NCBI RefSeq assembly: GCF_002775205.1
Contig: NC_036457.1
Coordinates: 5,534,024-5,598,023 of the forward strand
Reading direction: 5' to 3'
Length of the DNA stretch: 64,000 bases
From: Xiphophorus maculatus
Lineage: Eukaryota; Chordata; Actinopteri; Cyprinodontiformes; Poeciliidae
Shown here piece by piece: positions 24,651 to 40,854 of this stretch; position 1 is the stretch's first letter, and each line of letters begins with the position of its first letter. Under the pieces are notes generated by a model. That model did no database searches, was not told where the DNA came from, and saw nothing but the letters and a program-made list of their open reading frames with translations. The position numbers were made by a program, and so were the translations under genes.

Positions 24651-25207
24651 ACGAATGTCCCGCAACGCCGTGACCCATTTAGGAGCGATCAGCTTCCTCC
24701 TGAAGCTGCAGGGATTCTGCCAAAAAGTGCTTCTTTGACTTGAACAGAGCTGTTGACAAAACAAAGCGCTGGTTTCTTCCACCAGTCAGTTTCAGGAATT
24801 TAAATCTGAGCTCTTATGCTATCTCTGATGATGCTGCTGCTGTAAAAATGTAAACATAGAAGCTTCGCTGTAGCCTGATTATAGGAATGACCGCATTTCA
24901 AACTATGTGTGGAACATCCAACATATTTAAATGCTTATCTTGGCTGCTTTGCTTAGACAAATATACAGCAACTCTCCACAATTACTGGAATCCATTGTGT
25001 TAAAAATATTACATTACTGCATGAATTGACTCAAAATGTCAACAATTTTCTTGATTATCATATTCTTCCTCCCTGCATGTGAAAGTAAGTAGTCCCGTTT
25101 TTCACGGTTTCATTTGTGTAAAACGTTTTAATTCTTCCAAATACAGAAAAAGGAAAATGTTTTGCCTCTTTTTATGCAAGATAAAACATTTTTGCAGTTT
25201 TTAATCT

Positions 25208-25705
25208 GTTTACTGCCAAATTATATCAATCAGTCCCTCCAGTTTCTTGAGAATTATTGTGGAAATTTATGCAAAATCAACAAATCCCTGAACTTTTTGC
25301 ATTAATACATAATTGGGAGTTATTGCAGATTTTTCTCAAAAATTGTCAAAAACTTTCTTACTTGTTCTAAACAGCTTCCTCAGCTTTAATTGATGTCAGA
25401 TTATAATCCATAATATATACAGCGAGGAATAAAAAGTCACATTTACCGTCATAAATAAGCGCAAATATTTCCAAATTAGAACCACAAACACTTTGATTTT
25501 TATTGCAAACAATCACAAAAAGACTCACAAAATCCTGGAGGGACTGATGATCTAAGTTTAGGAATTATTCACTGAATGCTGTGAGTTATCAATATTTTAG
25601 CAGTTTGTTGATGTGTTTTATCAATATATTCTGGCACAACCGTCCCTTTAAGAACATTTCTGATGGTGATATGGCTCAGAATGAAGATGAGTTTTCATTC
25701 AAACT
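25208..25705. repeat. Family D, truncated copy
   Basis: Carries TACTGCCAAATTATATCAAT, CAAAATCCTGGAGGGACTGA and TTTTATCAATATATTCTGG, the reverse orientation of other copies. The terminal TTTGACACCCCTG is lost. Confidence 0.75.
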
Positions 25706-25769
25706 GGTTTCTTCCTGCGCGTATCGCAGCACATGTCTACAAATGGAGTACTTCAGGGCACTCGTAGAG

Positions 25770-26170
25770 TAATGGGGAGGCAGGTGGGGGGTATTTACAT
25801 TCCTGCTGCCCTCACCGCTGCACAGGCTCCCTGCAGGCGGTACAAGGTGACGAATAAGGATCCTGAGCTGCCATCTTTCTACCTTCAGTGTGTGCAGCTA
25901 CTGGCACCGGCCGCACGCCATTCCCCTAAAAGGAGACGCTGGAGCCAATGAGAGCTGAGGAGCGTCAGCCGTCGCTCCCCACATGTCGCCTCGGCTCTCT
26001 GGAGGTCTGCAGCCTCCCTCCCCATCTCACAACGCTGCGTTTCAGCTGTTTGGCTGCAACCCCCCCCACCGCTCCGTCCCTTCTCACTCAGCACACACAT
26101 ACCATGACACAAGCAGACTGTCTCTGGCAACTGAATCACTCAGACATGTTCTCACATTACAATCATGTCC
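25770..26170. promoter_or_regulatory. GC-rich single-copy island, candidate regulatory block
   Basis: About 400 bp markedly more GC-rich than its flanks and unlike any repeat in the window, about 1 kb before the actc1 promoter. It has a MCAT-type CATTCCT near 25799, CCATTCCCC near 25919 and the E-box CAGGTG at 25782. Open frames here (up to 98 codons) overlap on both strands, lack splicing partners, and are not called as genes. Confidence 0.3.
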
Positions 26171-26254
26171 TGCAAGCATCCACATCCCCAATTAAAGCGA
26201 TATTATACTTCATTCACAAGGATCCGAGCAGCAGCACAAACTGAAGAAATGTTT

Positions 26255-26759
26255 TGGTAACACTTTATTTTAAGGGGTGTGAAGAAGACTGACATAACAT
26301 AACATCTGTTATAAGCATGAATGAGTCTTCATGAATGTTGTGATGGGGTGATATTTAGTAAATAATGACACTTTAAAACAAAGTTGCACTAAAACTTGCA
26401 TTAAAAGTCCATTAAAATCGACAACTTTGCATTATCTGGTAAATAATGACACTTTTAATGCAAAGTTGTTCCAAAACTTGCATTAAAAGTCTATTGAAAG
26501 CATCAACTTTTCATTATCTGGTAAATAATGACTCTTTTGTTCTATTATATCTTGCGTTAAAAGTACATTAAAAGTGTCAACTTTGCATTATTTGGTAAAT
26601 AATGACAATTTTAATAAAACGTTGTTCCAAACTTGCATTAAAAGTCTATTAAAATTGTCAATGTTGCACTACAAGTGTCATTATTTATTGAATGACACTT
26701 CATGACGTTTATGACCGTATATCAGTCTTATGCACACTCCTTCAAATATAGTGTTACCA
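26255..26759. mobile_element. MITE with internal tandem repeats
   Basis: Ends are TGGTAACACTTTATTTTAAG on the left and ATATAGTGTTACCA on the right, inverted repeats beginning TGGTAACACT. The centre holds three to four diverged units of roughly 80-90 bp, each with AACTTGCATTAAAAGTC, CAACTTTGCATTATCTGGTA and AATAATGACACTTTTAAT. No coding capacity. It ends about 380 bp before the actc1 transcription start. Confidence 0.75.
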
Positions 26760-26989
26760 ATGATATTTTGTTCATAAATCCAAATAATTACAATAACCAT
26801 AACACCCAAACATGTTTAAAAACCAGACCCCTGCATTAAAAGTATACATTTACCCTAAGTCATAATAAATTCTTGTCACACACACCATAAAAGCTGCTAT
26901 TTAGCAGTTTATTGGGATCGTAAAAAGTGCTGCTGGTTATGTCTCATCCAGGACCTTTAAACTGTCAAAGGAAATATCTCTCCATTCTG

Positions 26990-27137
26990 GAGGCATTCCT
27001 GACACGGGATCCACTTTATGCTGCCTTTTTGCTGAGCAACACTTAATTTGGACTTGCATAAAGTCCTGAGCCCACCCACTGGCCCCCAGCCTCAGCATGC
27101 TGAATCATATTTAAGGAGGCCCTCACACCCTCGCCCC
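26990..27137 (+). promoter_or_regulatory. actc1: actc1 core promoter
   Basis: Contains the MCAT motif CATTCCT at 26994-27000, a one-mismatch CArG box at 27042-27051 (CTTAATTTGG; reverse CCAAATTAAG) and a TATA-like CATATTTAAGG at 27106-27116. Transcription would start near 27138. This arrangement (SRF and TEAD sites ahead of a TATA element) is typical of sarcomeric actin promoters. Confidence 0.5.
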
Positions 27138-27177
27138 CGAATCCCAGAGGAAACTCCAGCCCACTGGTTACAACTTG
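27138..27177 (+). other. actc1: actc1 non-coding exon 1 (5' UTR)
   Basis: The 3' boundary is the strong donor CTTG|GTGAGT at 27177/27178. The 5' boundary is estimated from the TATA-like element. It splices to the acceptor TTTTGCAG at 28359/28360, 23 bases before the ATG. A non-coding first exon is standard for vertebrate muscle actins. Confidence 0.6.
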
Positions 27178-28331
27178 GTGAGTATCTTTAACAATCTGGC
27201 TCAGAAGATACTGAATTTCTATTTTCTTGCTGCCGGTTTTGCTTGTTGAATTAGATCGTTTGTGAAAGAAACTGAAGAGATATTTGGATGGTAATTCAGT
27301 TTTAGGATGTAGGATGTGGGATGTTGATACAACATCTTATAAACTGACTAAATAACAAACAGAAATGTGGACATTATTATATTTGTGCACTTAAGGAGAG
27401 TTCTTGACACTCATTTATTAAAATCAAGATTTTATCATTTAGAAAACAAGTGAGTGAATTTTATAAACAACATTAAACCCCAACTTTATGTTTCCTTTTT
27501 CGTTTGTTTAGTTTTATACAACTATAATGTCAATTGTGTTGCATAAAATTAAACGCATTTAAAAAACTCTACATCTTGAAAAGGAGAATTTGCAAGAGAG
27601 TGAATTTTATTTTAAACCCCAATATTATTAGACTTTCTATTTCTGTTATTATTTCACATAAATTTACATTATTTACATTTACAAGGAGAATGTTTAGTTT
27701 TACACAACTATAGTGTCAATTGTGCTGCAAAAATGAAATACATCTAAAGATTTCTACATTACAAAGGAAATTTTGCTGACTGAACAGGAATAGCTGAACA
27801 TTTAAGAGTCACTGTTCCCAAATAACAAAGAGGGAATGATTTTAGACAAGTAGAATGTGAAATAACTTGAAGTTAAAAGCAATGAAGTCACATTTGGAGT
27901 TTAAAAGTTTTGGTTTGCTTCAAGCATCCAGCATCAGTTAATAGATGCTTTGTGTAATTTGGAAGTTTAAAAAAACAGGCTGGCACTTTGGATGCGTCCC
28001 AGAAATCCTAGAAAGATCTGAGCATATGTTTTGGATCCAAACAGGAGTTTATTATTCACGACAGCTGAGAGGAGACCCAGACCTCCTGCCACTTGTCTAA
28101 AGACTCACTGCATCAGCTGTTAACTGGCCCTGGCTTAACAATGAGACACTGAGCAGGAGTTGGGCTGTTGAGGCTTAAAATAGACGTGTTAGTTTGTTTG
28201 AGTGGACTGGGCCAAGTCCAGTTTTAGCTTTTCACAAAGCGGAAGAGCTTAAAGAGGAGATTAAATAACTTAAGGGTGTCTGCATATCAAAAATAGCGCC
28301 AGATTGCTTCACAGAACCGAGCCATTTCTGA

Positions 28332-32762
<4,431 letters not shown>

Positions 32763-32870
32763 ATCGCCAGTCAGAACCAAAACCAGAACCAGAACCAACA
32801 ACCAAACTAGCTTACTTTCCATAACTGTATTTCTACTGTGTTGTGATGTATATACATGTACTGTTGTAAT

Positions 32871-32876
32871 AATAAA
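32871..32876 (+). terminator. actc1: Poly(A) signal of actc1
   Basis: AATAAA 109 bp after the actc1 stop codon, followed by a T run and GT-rich sequence near 32900. Confidence 0.75.
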
Positions 32877-32899
32877 TAGTTTTTTAAAATGCAATTTAA

Positions 32900-33571
32900 G
32901 GGTTTGGAGAGTTGTTTTGATAAAATTACATTTAATGCTATTCTAAGTATTTGGTGGGTTTGGTAACAAACCATTTTCTTTTCTAACAAGTCATTTAAAA
33001 GACTAAAAGCACAAGCCGACACAATAACAATACACTGTCAGCAATCATTTATTATTATTATTTAGTTGGAGATTATTTTACAGATGACCAAATGGTTTGG
33101 CTGTTATGCTTTAATAACCCAAAACTGTGTCTGAAATCAAACTTTTGGAACCAAAGAAAATTAAACTTCCTCAATATTTCCCCTTCCCCTGAAAACAAAA
33201 AATTATAACTAATAAGACTACTGCACCATGTGTTTACGAATAAATAATATATTTAAAACAATAGTAAAGAGAGTAAAACTGGGGAGGTTTTATCCTCAAA
33301 GCCCTCTTTTAGTTAAAGAATAGTTGTTTTTTTCAATTACTAAAGAGTGGGTGTAAAATGTTGAGTAAAATGTTGCGCAAGATAAAAACTCATGTCAACT
33401 ATCTTCCCTTTGTCACCTGAATGCAACACTTTCCTTCTTCTGTGTCCCAGGTGAAACTAATCAGTATAATTAGCATAAAAAGCCTTCTTCTATGTATGCA
33501 GGTTCATTTTCTTAGTTATTTTCCCAGGTCAACAGAAAACTGCTGGCTGCTTTTGGATTCTTGTTTTTGAA
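32900..33571. other. actc1-arhgap11a intergenic DNA and arhgap11a 5' region
   Basis: About 670 bp holding the actc1 downstream region and the promoter and 5' UTR of the next gene. No clear TATA box or CpG-rich core is visible. Confidence 0.4.
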
Positions 33572-35963
33572 ATGAAGATTACAGACGGTAACGTGATTCG
33601 ATTTCACCTCCAAGCTCTTTATGGGATTTCTGCAAAGAACTTTGCGAAGAAGAAAGGGAAATTGGTGTACACTGGAGCTAAGGTGTTTGGGGTCCCTCTG
33701 GAAAACTTGCCCAGACGGTACATTCCTGAATTTGGTCTTGTACCCTGGTAAGTGAATGCGGAAAGTAAACACTGATTAGCTTGATTGAATCTAGAGTTTT
33801 GGTTTCTATCTTAGCTTTTTAGTGGAAGGTTGCTCTTTTCTGTTGGACCGTGTTGGTACTGTGGGCCTGTTCAGAAAACCAGGCTCCCTTTCTCGCGTTA
33901 AGATCCTCAGGGTAAGATTTATCCTCCATTTAAACCATATTAAATGGTCATATGCAGTACTTTTGATCTGTTTTCTATGTTTATAGCTATCATGCATCAA
34001 AATGAACATTCTGTTTTGCCTGGTTTAGGAGAAATTGAATCGTGGGGACGATGCCCTGTCCACTGCTTCCCCCTATGATATTGCTACCCTCGTCAAACAG
34101 TTTTGCAGGGAACTTCCTGAGCTGCTGTTCCCTTCTGAGATTCATGCAGCCCTGCTGGAAGCACAGGCCCTACCCGACCTGCAGGGCAAGATGGCCGCCC
34201 TTCAGTTACTCTCCTGTTTGCTTCCAGCCAGAAACTCGTCCTGCCTGCAGTATCTGTTTGACTTCCTTCACAAAGTTTCTCAGAGGTATGAATGAATATT
34301 AACAGAGTGGAGAATACTGGACCCATAGACACAGAAAATAGTTTTTTTGTTTTTGTTTTTGCTAAGTATCACCACTGAGGCACATTTATAGGAAAGAAAA
34401 ATGGATGAAAGTATCAGTTAGCAATTTACTCTTTTGGATTTTGCAACAATTTCTCTCTAAAACGTGTTTGAACAATGACATCACAGGCTTTAAAACTGGT
34501 TGTTTCACCCCATACAGTGACACGATTAAAGAGCGCAAATATAATTTAAAAGCATTTACAAACATTATTTGTTATATATTAATTTCCTTTATGGTTCATT
34601 AGTGCAGTGAAGGGAGGCCTGTGATTGATACCAGAACTAATCAGAAACCTGTTTGGACAGTTTTTAGCTGGATTTGCTTGGATATTCAGCATGCTGAGTG
34701 AGATCAACATTCGCTACGTCTACATTGACCATAACATTGTACTAATTGGAATTACAAAAATAAACTTGCTTAATTGAAACACGACAATTTTAAAAAAAAG
34801 CTGTATTTTGCACTAGGATGGGTTTTTTTTGGCTGTATTTAAAGCTAGTGTTTATCACATAACTTGCATCATGAGTTATGTGATCAACAACCGGATGTTG
34901 CAGAAAAGACAAAGGTGACAGGAAATGGTAGGATGATGCTGGAGTAGTGCTTTTTAAAAATCACCTATTTTGTGAACAAATTTATTACTGTCATTTTTAA
35001 ATGCTGCAACATTTTGAGCCAATTTTATTACTTCCTGATTCTTTATTTTAGAGTGTTAGTTTGCAAAAAGACCATGTTGTTAAATCAGTTCTCTGTTGGG
35101 ACATTTTGGTTTTCAAAGTTCTCTCAAACTGAGAATGAAACTAGTCAACTTTTGAGGCTTGAAAGGGAAGGTGTCATTTTACCAAAGAGTTTCATACATT
35201 TTCATGTGATCATAAAAATAAATGTCTTATTCTTTCCTCAGATGCTCTGACAACTTGATGACCAGCTCCAATCTGGCCACAGTCTTTGTCCCATGCCTCT
35301 TACCGCCGCCAAACAAAACCGAAATGTCAGAAGAACGACTTGAACTTCGAGTTCTTGTCCTGCGCACTTTCATAGAGTTTCCTCATGTCTTTGGTAATAA
35401 ATTAATCATATTGGTTGAATATCATTTTAAAATATCTTTAGCTGACTTTCTTCTAAATGCATCATATTTTAGGTGTGATTTCTAAAACCGTTATGGACAG
35501 CATGAAATATTTTATGAACTTTGTTCATCTGGAGGATGTGTTCAAGAAAAGAAACCAAAAGATGCGCAGCTTAAAGGGTAAAAAAACAATTATTGCTGAG
35601 AAATTAAAATTTCACTTGATTAAAGTTGCTTTTTTTTCTCAGTAAAACGATCTGAGAAGACCGTGCTCCGGATTCAGAGCAAGCCAAAGGTCAGGCCTGC
35701 AGTTTCTGATCCGACTCTTGTCTGCGACCCAAAGCTGAGGAGAAGCGTTGGTCTTGAAACCTTCCCCAACATCCAGCTGTTCAGGACCTGCATGCCCAAT
35801 GAAGGTATGAACTATTTTAAAATGGACGCTTCTGTTCTTGTGGAAAGAATAATTAATACACATGTTTGTAGATCAACGTTTCAGATCTGCAAACAAAACT
35901 TTTGTTACTGCCATGGAGAGACTGCAGCACAAAAACTGGAGGAGACGTTCTTCACCAATCTAA
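33572..35963 (+). CDS. arhgap11a: Short ARHGAP11A-like Rho GTPase-activating protein
   Basis: Stimulates GTP hydrolysis by Rho-family GTPases. Coding exons: 33572-33747, 33815-33911, 34029-34285, 35242-35393, 35473-35577, 35643-35804, 35872-35963; phases agree and give 346 aa. The start MKITDGNVIRFHLQALYGI aligns with the human ARHGAP11A N-terminus. The RhoGAP domain covers about residues 45-240, with the arginine finger in GLFRKPGS (Arg79) and the conserved KQFCRELPELL and SSNLATVFVP motifs. The tail carries basic runs (FKKRNQKMR, VKRSEK) and ends HKNWRRRSSPI. Human ARHGAP11A has about 1020 residues with a long C-terminal region; that region is absent and no further exon is visible before the poly(A) signal. 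It lies between actc1 and scg5, matching the human ARHGAP11A-SCG5 order. It may be a shortened duplicate. Confidence 0.85.
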
Positions 35964-36042
35964 ATTTTACTAGTTGTCCCATGTCTGTCCATCTCTGAAA
36001 ATATTTGAACAGACTTTGTTGTATCAGACTTTTTTTCTCTTG

Positions 36043-36048
36043 AATAAA
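36043..36048 (+). terminator. arhgap11a: Poly(A) signal of arhgap11a
   Basis: AATAAA 80 bp after the stop codon, followed by TGTTGTTTTTATGTG, a GT/T-rich downstream element. Confidence 0.7.
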
Positions 36049-36059
36049 TGTTGTTTTTA

Positions 36060-36700
36060 TGTGACTGTTACTTTCCTGTACTTCATCTGTCAAAGACTTA
36101 ACTTTCTTACATTACATATTTTGTCATGTTTATCAACAAACTTCAGTTCATTTGAGCATATTGTGAAGTAAAACTTTTAAACAAATCTGAAGTGTCATGC
36201 ATTCCCCTAAAAAAATCTGCTTTTAGATCCACTTCTGAGTGCAATTGAAACAAATCTTGCTAGATTTCAAGTTGCTAATTATTTCCTCTTCCAGATGGAT
36301 TGAACATTGCTCTGTGAAATGTTCAAATCTAAACATTGTTAAAACGTAAACATTCTTCCTGGTACTGTCCCTTTTATTACTTCACTCATTCAGAAAACCT
36401 CAGTATTTAAATTTAGTTTGAATTAACATTTTGTTTTGACTGTTCCTGCTTGGAATAAATAAGATGATATGGGTTTAAAGGCCTGATCAGGTCATATAGA
36501 AGCAATTTAACTAAAGCTTTTTATTTAAAAATATCAGCATTTTGAATTTCTCCATTATTTCTCAGTTGAAAAGGTAAATAATGAAATTCGACACAAAATG
36601 GCACACATTTGTTAACGGCTCTGTGTGCCACCAATGAGAAAATAGGAATTCTGGTTTCCTAGCAACTGCATCTGATCCGTGAAGCGGACACACAACACCG
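36060..36700. other. arhgap11a-scg5 intergenic DNA
   Basis: AT-rich with no gene or repeat recognised. The scg5 promoter probably lies in the right part, 36600-36860. Confidence 0.4.
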
Positions 36701-36976
36701 GAAATGGGGAAATTCTCTTTCAAAATAAAACACCACTATATAGATGGTTCCAACAAATCTGCGTTTAACAAGGAGTTGGTGTATCAATCTGAGCGGTAAC
36801 GCTTAAATGTTACATTTTCCTGTATAACATCGATTTAAAGTCGTCAGGAATTCGCTTTTGCGCGAGTTACTAACATGTGGGATTAATGTATTTTATTTTG
36901 AAAGAAAAACGGAACTCATTTTTTTCATGGTGACTTACTTGATGGAGAAGGCAGGTTCCTCCGTCTACGCATTCAA
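36700..36976 (+). other. scg5: Probable scg5 first exon (mostly 5' UTR)
   Basis: A donor ATTCAAG|GTAAAG at 36976/36977 can splice to the acceptor CCCCGCAG at 37314/37315, directly ahead of ATGACAG. The start is not defined. The frame across the donor is open: an upstream ATG at 36926 would add 17 residues (MVTYLMEKAGSSVYAFK) in phase. Such an extension would push the signal peptide inward, so I treat the exon as untranslated. Confidence 0.4.
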
Positions 36977-37314
36977 GGTAAAGAAAAACATTTATCATTT
37001 TAGTGCTTTTTTGTGCGTTTCTTTTTCAAATGTACATAAAATGAAACTTAAAACGAACAGAGCACGTGGTTGAATTTAACGTAATCTGATTATTTTGGCT
37101 ATTCACGGGCTGTTTACAGAGAGTGGCGCATCATAAATGTGTATCTCCATTTTATAATTTGCTACAGTTTAGATAACAGCTTGCTGCATTCAATCTGTTA
37201 TGGTTAAGGGTCAAAGTTCAGGCTAATTATTTACTGATTAAGTAAAAACAGCTGTTTGTTGGCGGTTATGTGCCATTTGTCCAAAGATGCTTGGTGTGCT
37301 CTTCACCCCCGCAG

Positions 37315-39430
37315 ATGACAGAAATGGGATCCTCGGCGCGGCTCTTTCTGCTCGGACTGCTGCTGTGCCTGCAGCTCGGCAGAGCTCCAGCTCGCACTCC
37401 CCGCACGGCGGTGGACCAGGTGTCCGAGGCCGACATCCAGCGGCTGCTGCACGGCGTCATGGAGCAGCTGGGCATCGCTCGGCCCCGGGTGGAGTACCCT
37501 GCGCATCAGGCCACGAACATCGTCGGGCCTCAGAGCATACAAGGTAATCAAAACAACTTATTCCCCTCCTTCCCCTCATTTTAATAAAATGTTTTCCCCT
37601 TTTTTCATCAGTCTCAGTTTGTTCTTATTCTGGAATAACTCAGAATAAGATTAAGAACACTTAAATTAACATTGTGTTTAGATATTGCAGTGTAAGAAGT
37701 AAGATGTTTTTTTTTTTATTGTAGGAAAAAGGTTGATGGTTGTAATGTCTCTTCCGCCCACCAGGTGGTGCTCATGAAGGCCTGCAGCACCTCGGTCCTT
37801 ACGGAAACATCCCAAACATCGTGGCTGAGCTGACAGGCGACAATGTTCCCAAAGACTTTAGCGATGACCACAGCTACCCAGACCCCCCAAACCCCTGCCC
37901 CCTGGGAAAAACGGGTAGAAACTTTAACCTCCATTTTTATGTTCTGAACCACCAATGTAAATATACAGGCAGACAATGACTTTTAAAAGCAACAAATGCC
38001 AAAATAAAGACAAATTGAAGGTTTAGGTTTTGTTTTTGTTGCTTTATTCAACTTAAGAGAATGAATGTGTCTTTTATTGGCAGATAAACTACCTTATAAG
38101 GTGGGAAAAATGTCTTGTTGTAAGTTAAATAATTTGCCAATGGTACATGTACTTTTTCCACCAATATTAAGGAATTATTTACTTAAAACAAGCCTTTGTA
38201 TCTTGCTGAAGAGTTACTTGTGAGTTAGTTTTGTCTTATTTCAAGACATTACAAATAAATTACTATAAGCTAGATCAAAAATATTTGGTAATATTTTGTG
38301 TTTTTACAGTGTAGAAATAACGTAAAACAGGAAACGTTTGATTTTAGTCTGTCGGTGAGAAAAAAACGGTGGCAATTATTTAGATTTACATCGGAGGATA
38401 TAACCACAAATGCATTAAATGTCTATTTTCTGACAACACATTAATTCATAAAAGTATCTTTTATTTTTTTTACTCGCAGCTGGAGACGGTTGCTTGGAAA
38501 ATGCTCCGGACACGGCTGAGTTCAGCAGGGAGTTTCAGAAACACCAGCACCTCTTCGACCCAGAGCATGACTACCCCGCTCTGGGAAAGTGGGTGAGAGA
38601 ATCAGCCGACACCATAAACTCTTAAAATTATTTTTAAAAATAGTTAAATGTAATGTTTCTTATTAGACGCTTCAAACTGACTGGTTTGTCTAAAATGTGG
38701 CAGTGATTCAGGATCTTTGAGCTTCTTTGTTTTAGGTTTTTTACCTCCTTTTGGGCAAAACAGACTTTATTTTAAATTGACATCTTGTTTTGCAGGAAAT
38801 TTTATCTCCTGCAAAATGTGATTATATATTTGTACTTTGATTTGAAAGCATGTGAACTACAACTTTGTGTTTTATTTAAAAAAAAAATTTCTTTGGTTTC
38901 TTTCAGAACAAAGAACTTTTATACCAAAAGCTGAAGGGAGGACCAAAGAGAAGGAAAAGGGTAAAATATTTACCTCTAGTTTTTTACAATACTTTTACCT
39001 TTGACATTTTTTCATTTGTAGGATTAAGTTTGAGAAATGTCTTGTCTTTTAGAAACACTGACTACTGTGTTTTCGGCAGTGTATCATAAGCCTGGCGGGC
39101 CACCAGGCTTTACTTGTGCCCCCATCAAGCTAAACATTACTTGTTTAAGTTTTTGTTAAATGTTTGCATTTTTAAGACTTTATAGTTGGTATTCAGGTGT
39201 TAATCTTCCAATAATCTCAATCAGTTCATCAATAAATGAATCCTTCTGATAAACCAATATTTTTGAAGTTACATAAACATTCCTGATGTTTGTTTCCACA
39301 GAGCATCAACCCTTATTTACAGGGTCAAAGGTTGGACAATGTGGTCGCCAAGAAATCTGTTCCCCATTTCTCAGAAGAAGAAGAAGAAGAAGCATCGACC
39401 ACCGCGGCTCCCAGCAAACCTGCAATCTGA
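37315..39430 (+). CDS. scg5: Secretogranin V (neuroendocrine protein 7B2)
   Basis: Secretory-pathway chaperone that binds pro-PC2 and inhibits prohormone convertase 2 until cleaved. Coding exons: 37315-37543, 37765-37914, 38480-38592, 38907-38960, 39302-39430; phases agree and give 224 aa from the first ATG (human 212), or 221 from the ATG at 37324. A signal peptide ([17 protein letters not shown]) is followed by the conserved [20 protein letters not shown] block, the proline-rich PPNPCPLGK motif that binds pro-PC2, and a furin-type site KRRKR at about residues 178-182. The C-terminal inhibitory peptide includes [13 protein letters not shown] with the critical Lys-Lys. The tail ([18 protein letters not shown]) differs from the human end. 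Position between arhgap11a and grem1 matches human 15q13.3. Confidence 0.95.
38050..38320. repeat. Family C MITE fragment in scg5 intron 3
   Basis: Contains TTGGCAGATAAACTACCTTA, ACTTTTTCCACCAATATTAA and GTTAGTTTTGTCTTATTTCA, ending ATTTGGTAATATTTTGTG. It is the right arm plus part of the loop. Confidence 0.7.
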
Positions 39431-39599
39431 AATTTGGGAAAACTTGGAAAATGTTTTCCTCTCAGAAAAATGTTTGTAGGCTGCACATTCCAGGATTTGT
39501 TTCATTAGTCACTGGGACAGTGTTTTCAGCAGAAACGCTGCATTTTCATTGACTTAAACGTAAAAATGTGCCAAGATTTATCTGGTGATTTGCCTAAAG

Positions 39600-40118
39600 C
39601 ACAGGTGTCAAACTCAAGGCCCGGGGGCCAAATCTGGCCCGCCGTAGCTTTTTATGTGGCCCTGCAGACTCCAAATTACATCAATTAGTCCCTCCAGTTT
39701 TTCACAAATCTGCAAAATTCATACAAAATCTACAGATTCTCACATTTTTTTCAGATTTTTACTGCAAAGTTTTCTCAAAATTGCCCAAAACCATTGAGTT
39801 TAAGTGACTGGTACCTCAGCTTTACCTGATGAGCTATAGTCTAGGACCGATACGGCGATTAATAAAAATCCACATTTAGCATCATAAATATCATTAAAAC
39901 GTTTTACAAATATTTCTAAATTTTCACCACAAAAACAATCTCAAAATCCTGGATGATCTGATCAGTGTGAAAAGATGTTAAATATTTAATTTTAAGAAAC
40001 AAGCAGCTATTTATTGAAATTTTAACAATTTAGTGGGTCTTTATTAATACGTTCTGGCCCTTTAATAACATTCAGACTTTTGATTTGACTCAAAATGTAA
40101 ATGAGGTTGACACCCCTG
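39600..40118. mobile_element. Family D hAT-like element downstream of scg5
   Basis: Ends CACAGGTGTCAAACTCAAGG and GTTGACACCCCTG, flanked by GCCTAAAG and ACTTAAAG (six of eight bases match), a decayed 8-bp duplication. No transposase. Confidence 0.8.
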
Positions 40119-40656
40119 ACTTAAAGTATCTACATGTTTATATCTGAAGCTCAAAAATAAACAAGTGGGCTTAGAAACAGAATATTTTGGAAAGACAATG
40201 CTAAAGTCATGTGCAACTTTGCTTTAGAAACTTGGTAACAGGAAGTGGAGTCCGTGTTAAAACTGTTTTGGTAAATATTTAAAACTAAATTTAGAAGGAA
40301 AAAAATTGATTCAAGAATCCTTCAGCTGATTAAAATTGATGCCGTTAAAGCAAGATCCCATAATGACAGATTCAATCCAGAATGTGTAAAGTTTTATTAA
40401 AGATCTGGAGGTTAAATTATAGCTTATTTATTCACAGCAGTTCAGAGAACAGTTTTACAAAGCTTGTTAAAATTTTATGATTCATGTGTCTCTTCAACAT
40501 CCTTAAATCTCCTTTTATTTAAAATCTGCTTATGAACATCTTCACGCCGCCATGACAAATATTTTGAGCTTTTTCTCTTCAGGCTGCAGCGACTCTTATC
40601 TTTGTTTACCGGATCTTGTCAAAATGTTTGTCTTCTGTTTTTGTTCTGTAAAGTCA

Positions 40657-40662
40657 AATAAA
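40657..40662 (+). terminator. scg5: Possible scg5 poly(A) signal
   Basis: AATAAA in AAGTCAAATAAACGAC. It is 1.2 kb past the scg5 stop, so the 3' UTR would include the family D element; it also lies just before the likely grem1 first exon. An earlier variant signal may be used instead. Confidence 0.3.
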
Positions 40663-40714
40663 CGACTTATCTGCATTGACAAAGTCTGGAAGTTTTTGTT
40701 TTTTTTTCCAGTTT

Positions 40715-40854
40715 TCAGAAAGATAAAGCGAGGATCGGGGCGGGAGGTGTGTTCTTCTGCTGAAACTTAAAGCTGCTCTAGAGAAGCCAGGACTAGCAGA
40801 GGGAGAACATCTTGTGGACAGAACAACATTTTTAGGGGGATTTAACACACAGCA
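40715..40854 (+). other. grem1: Probable grem1 non-coding exon 1
   Basis: A donor ACACAGCAG|GTAAATGG at 40854/40855 pairs with the acceptor TCTCCTTTCAG at 41390, eight bases before the grem1 ATG. Two-exon gremlin genes with the whole CDS in exon 2 are the rule in vertebrates. The upstream boundary is estimated; a GC-richer patch (GGATCGGGGCGGGAGG) at 40732-40747 may be the core promoter or early 5' UTR. Confidence 0.5.

Noticed and set aside
25733-26244. Overlapping open frames of 70-98 codons near 26 kb
   Set aside because: Frames on both strands in a GC-rich block with no splice partners; a regulatory block fits better.
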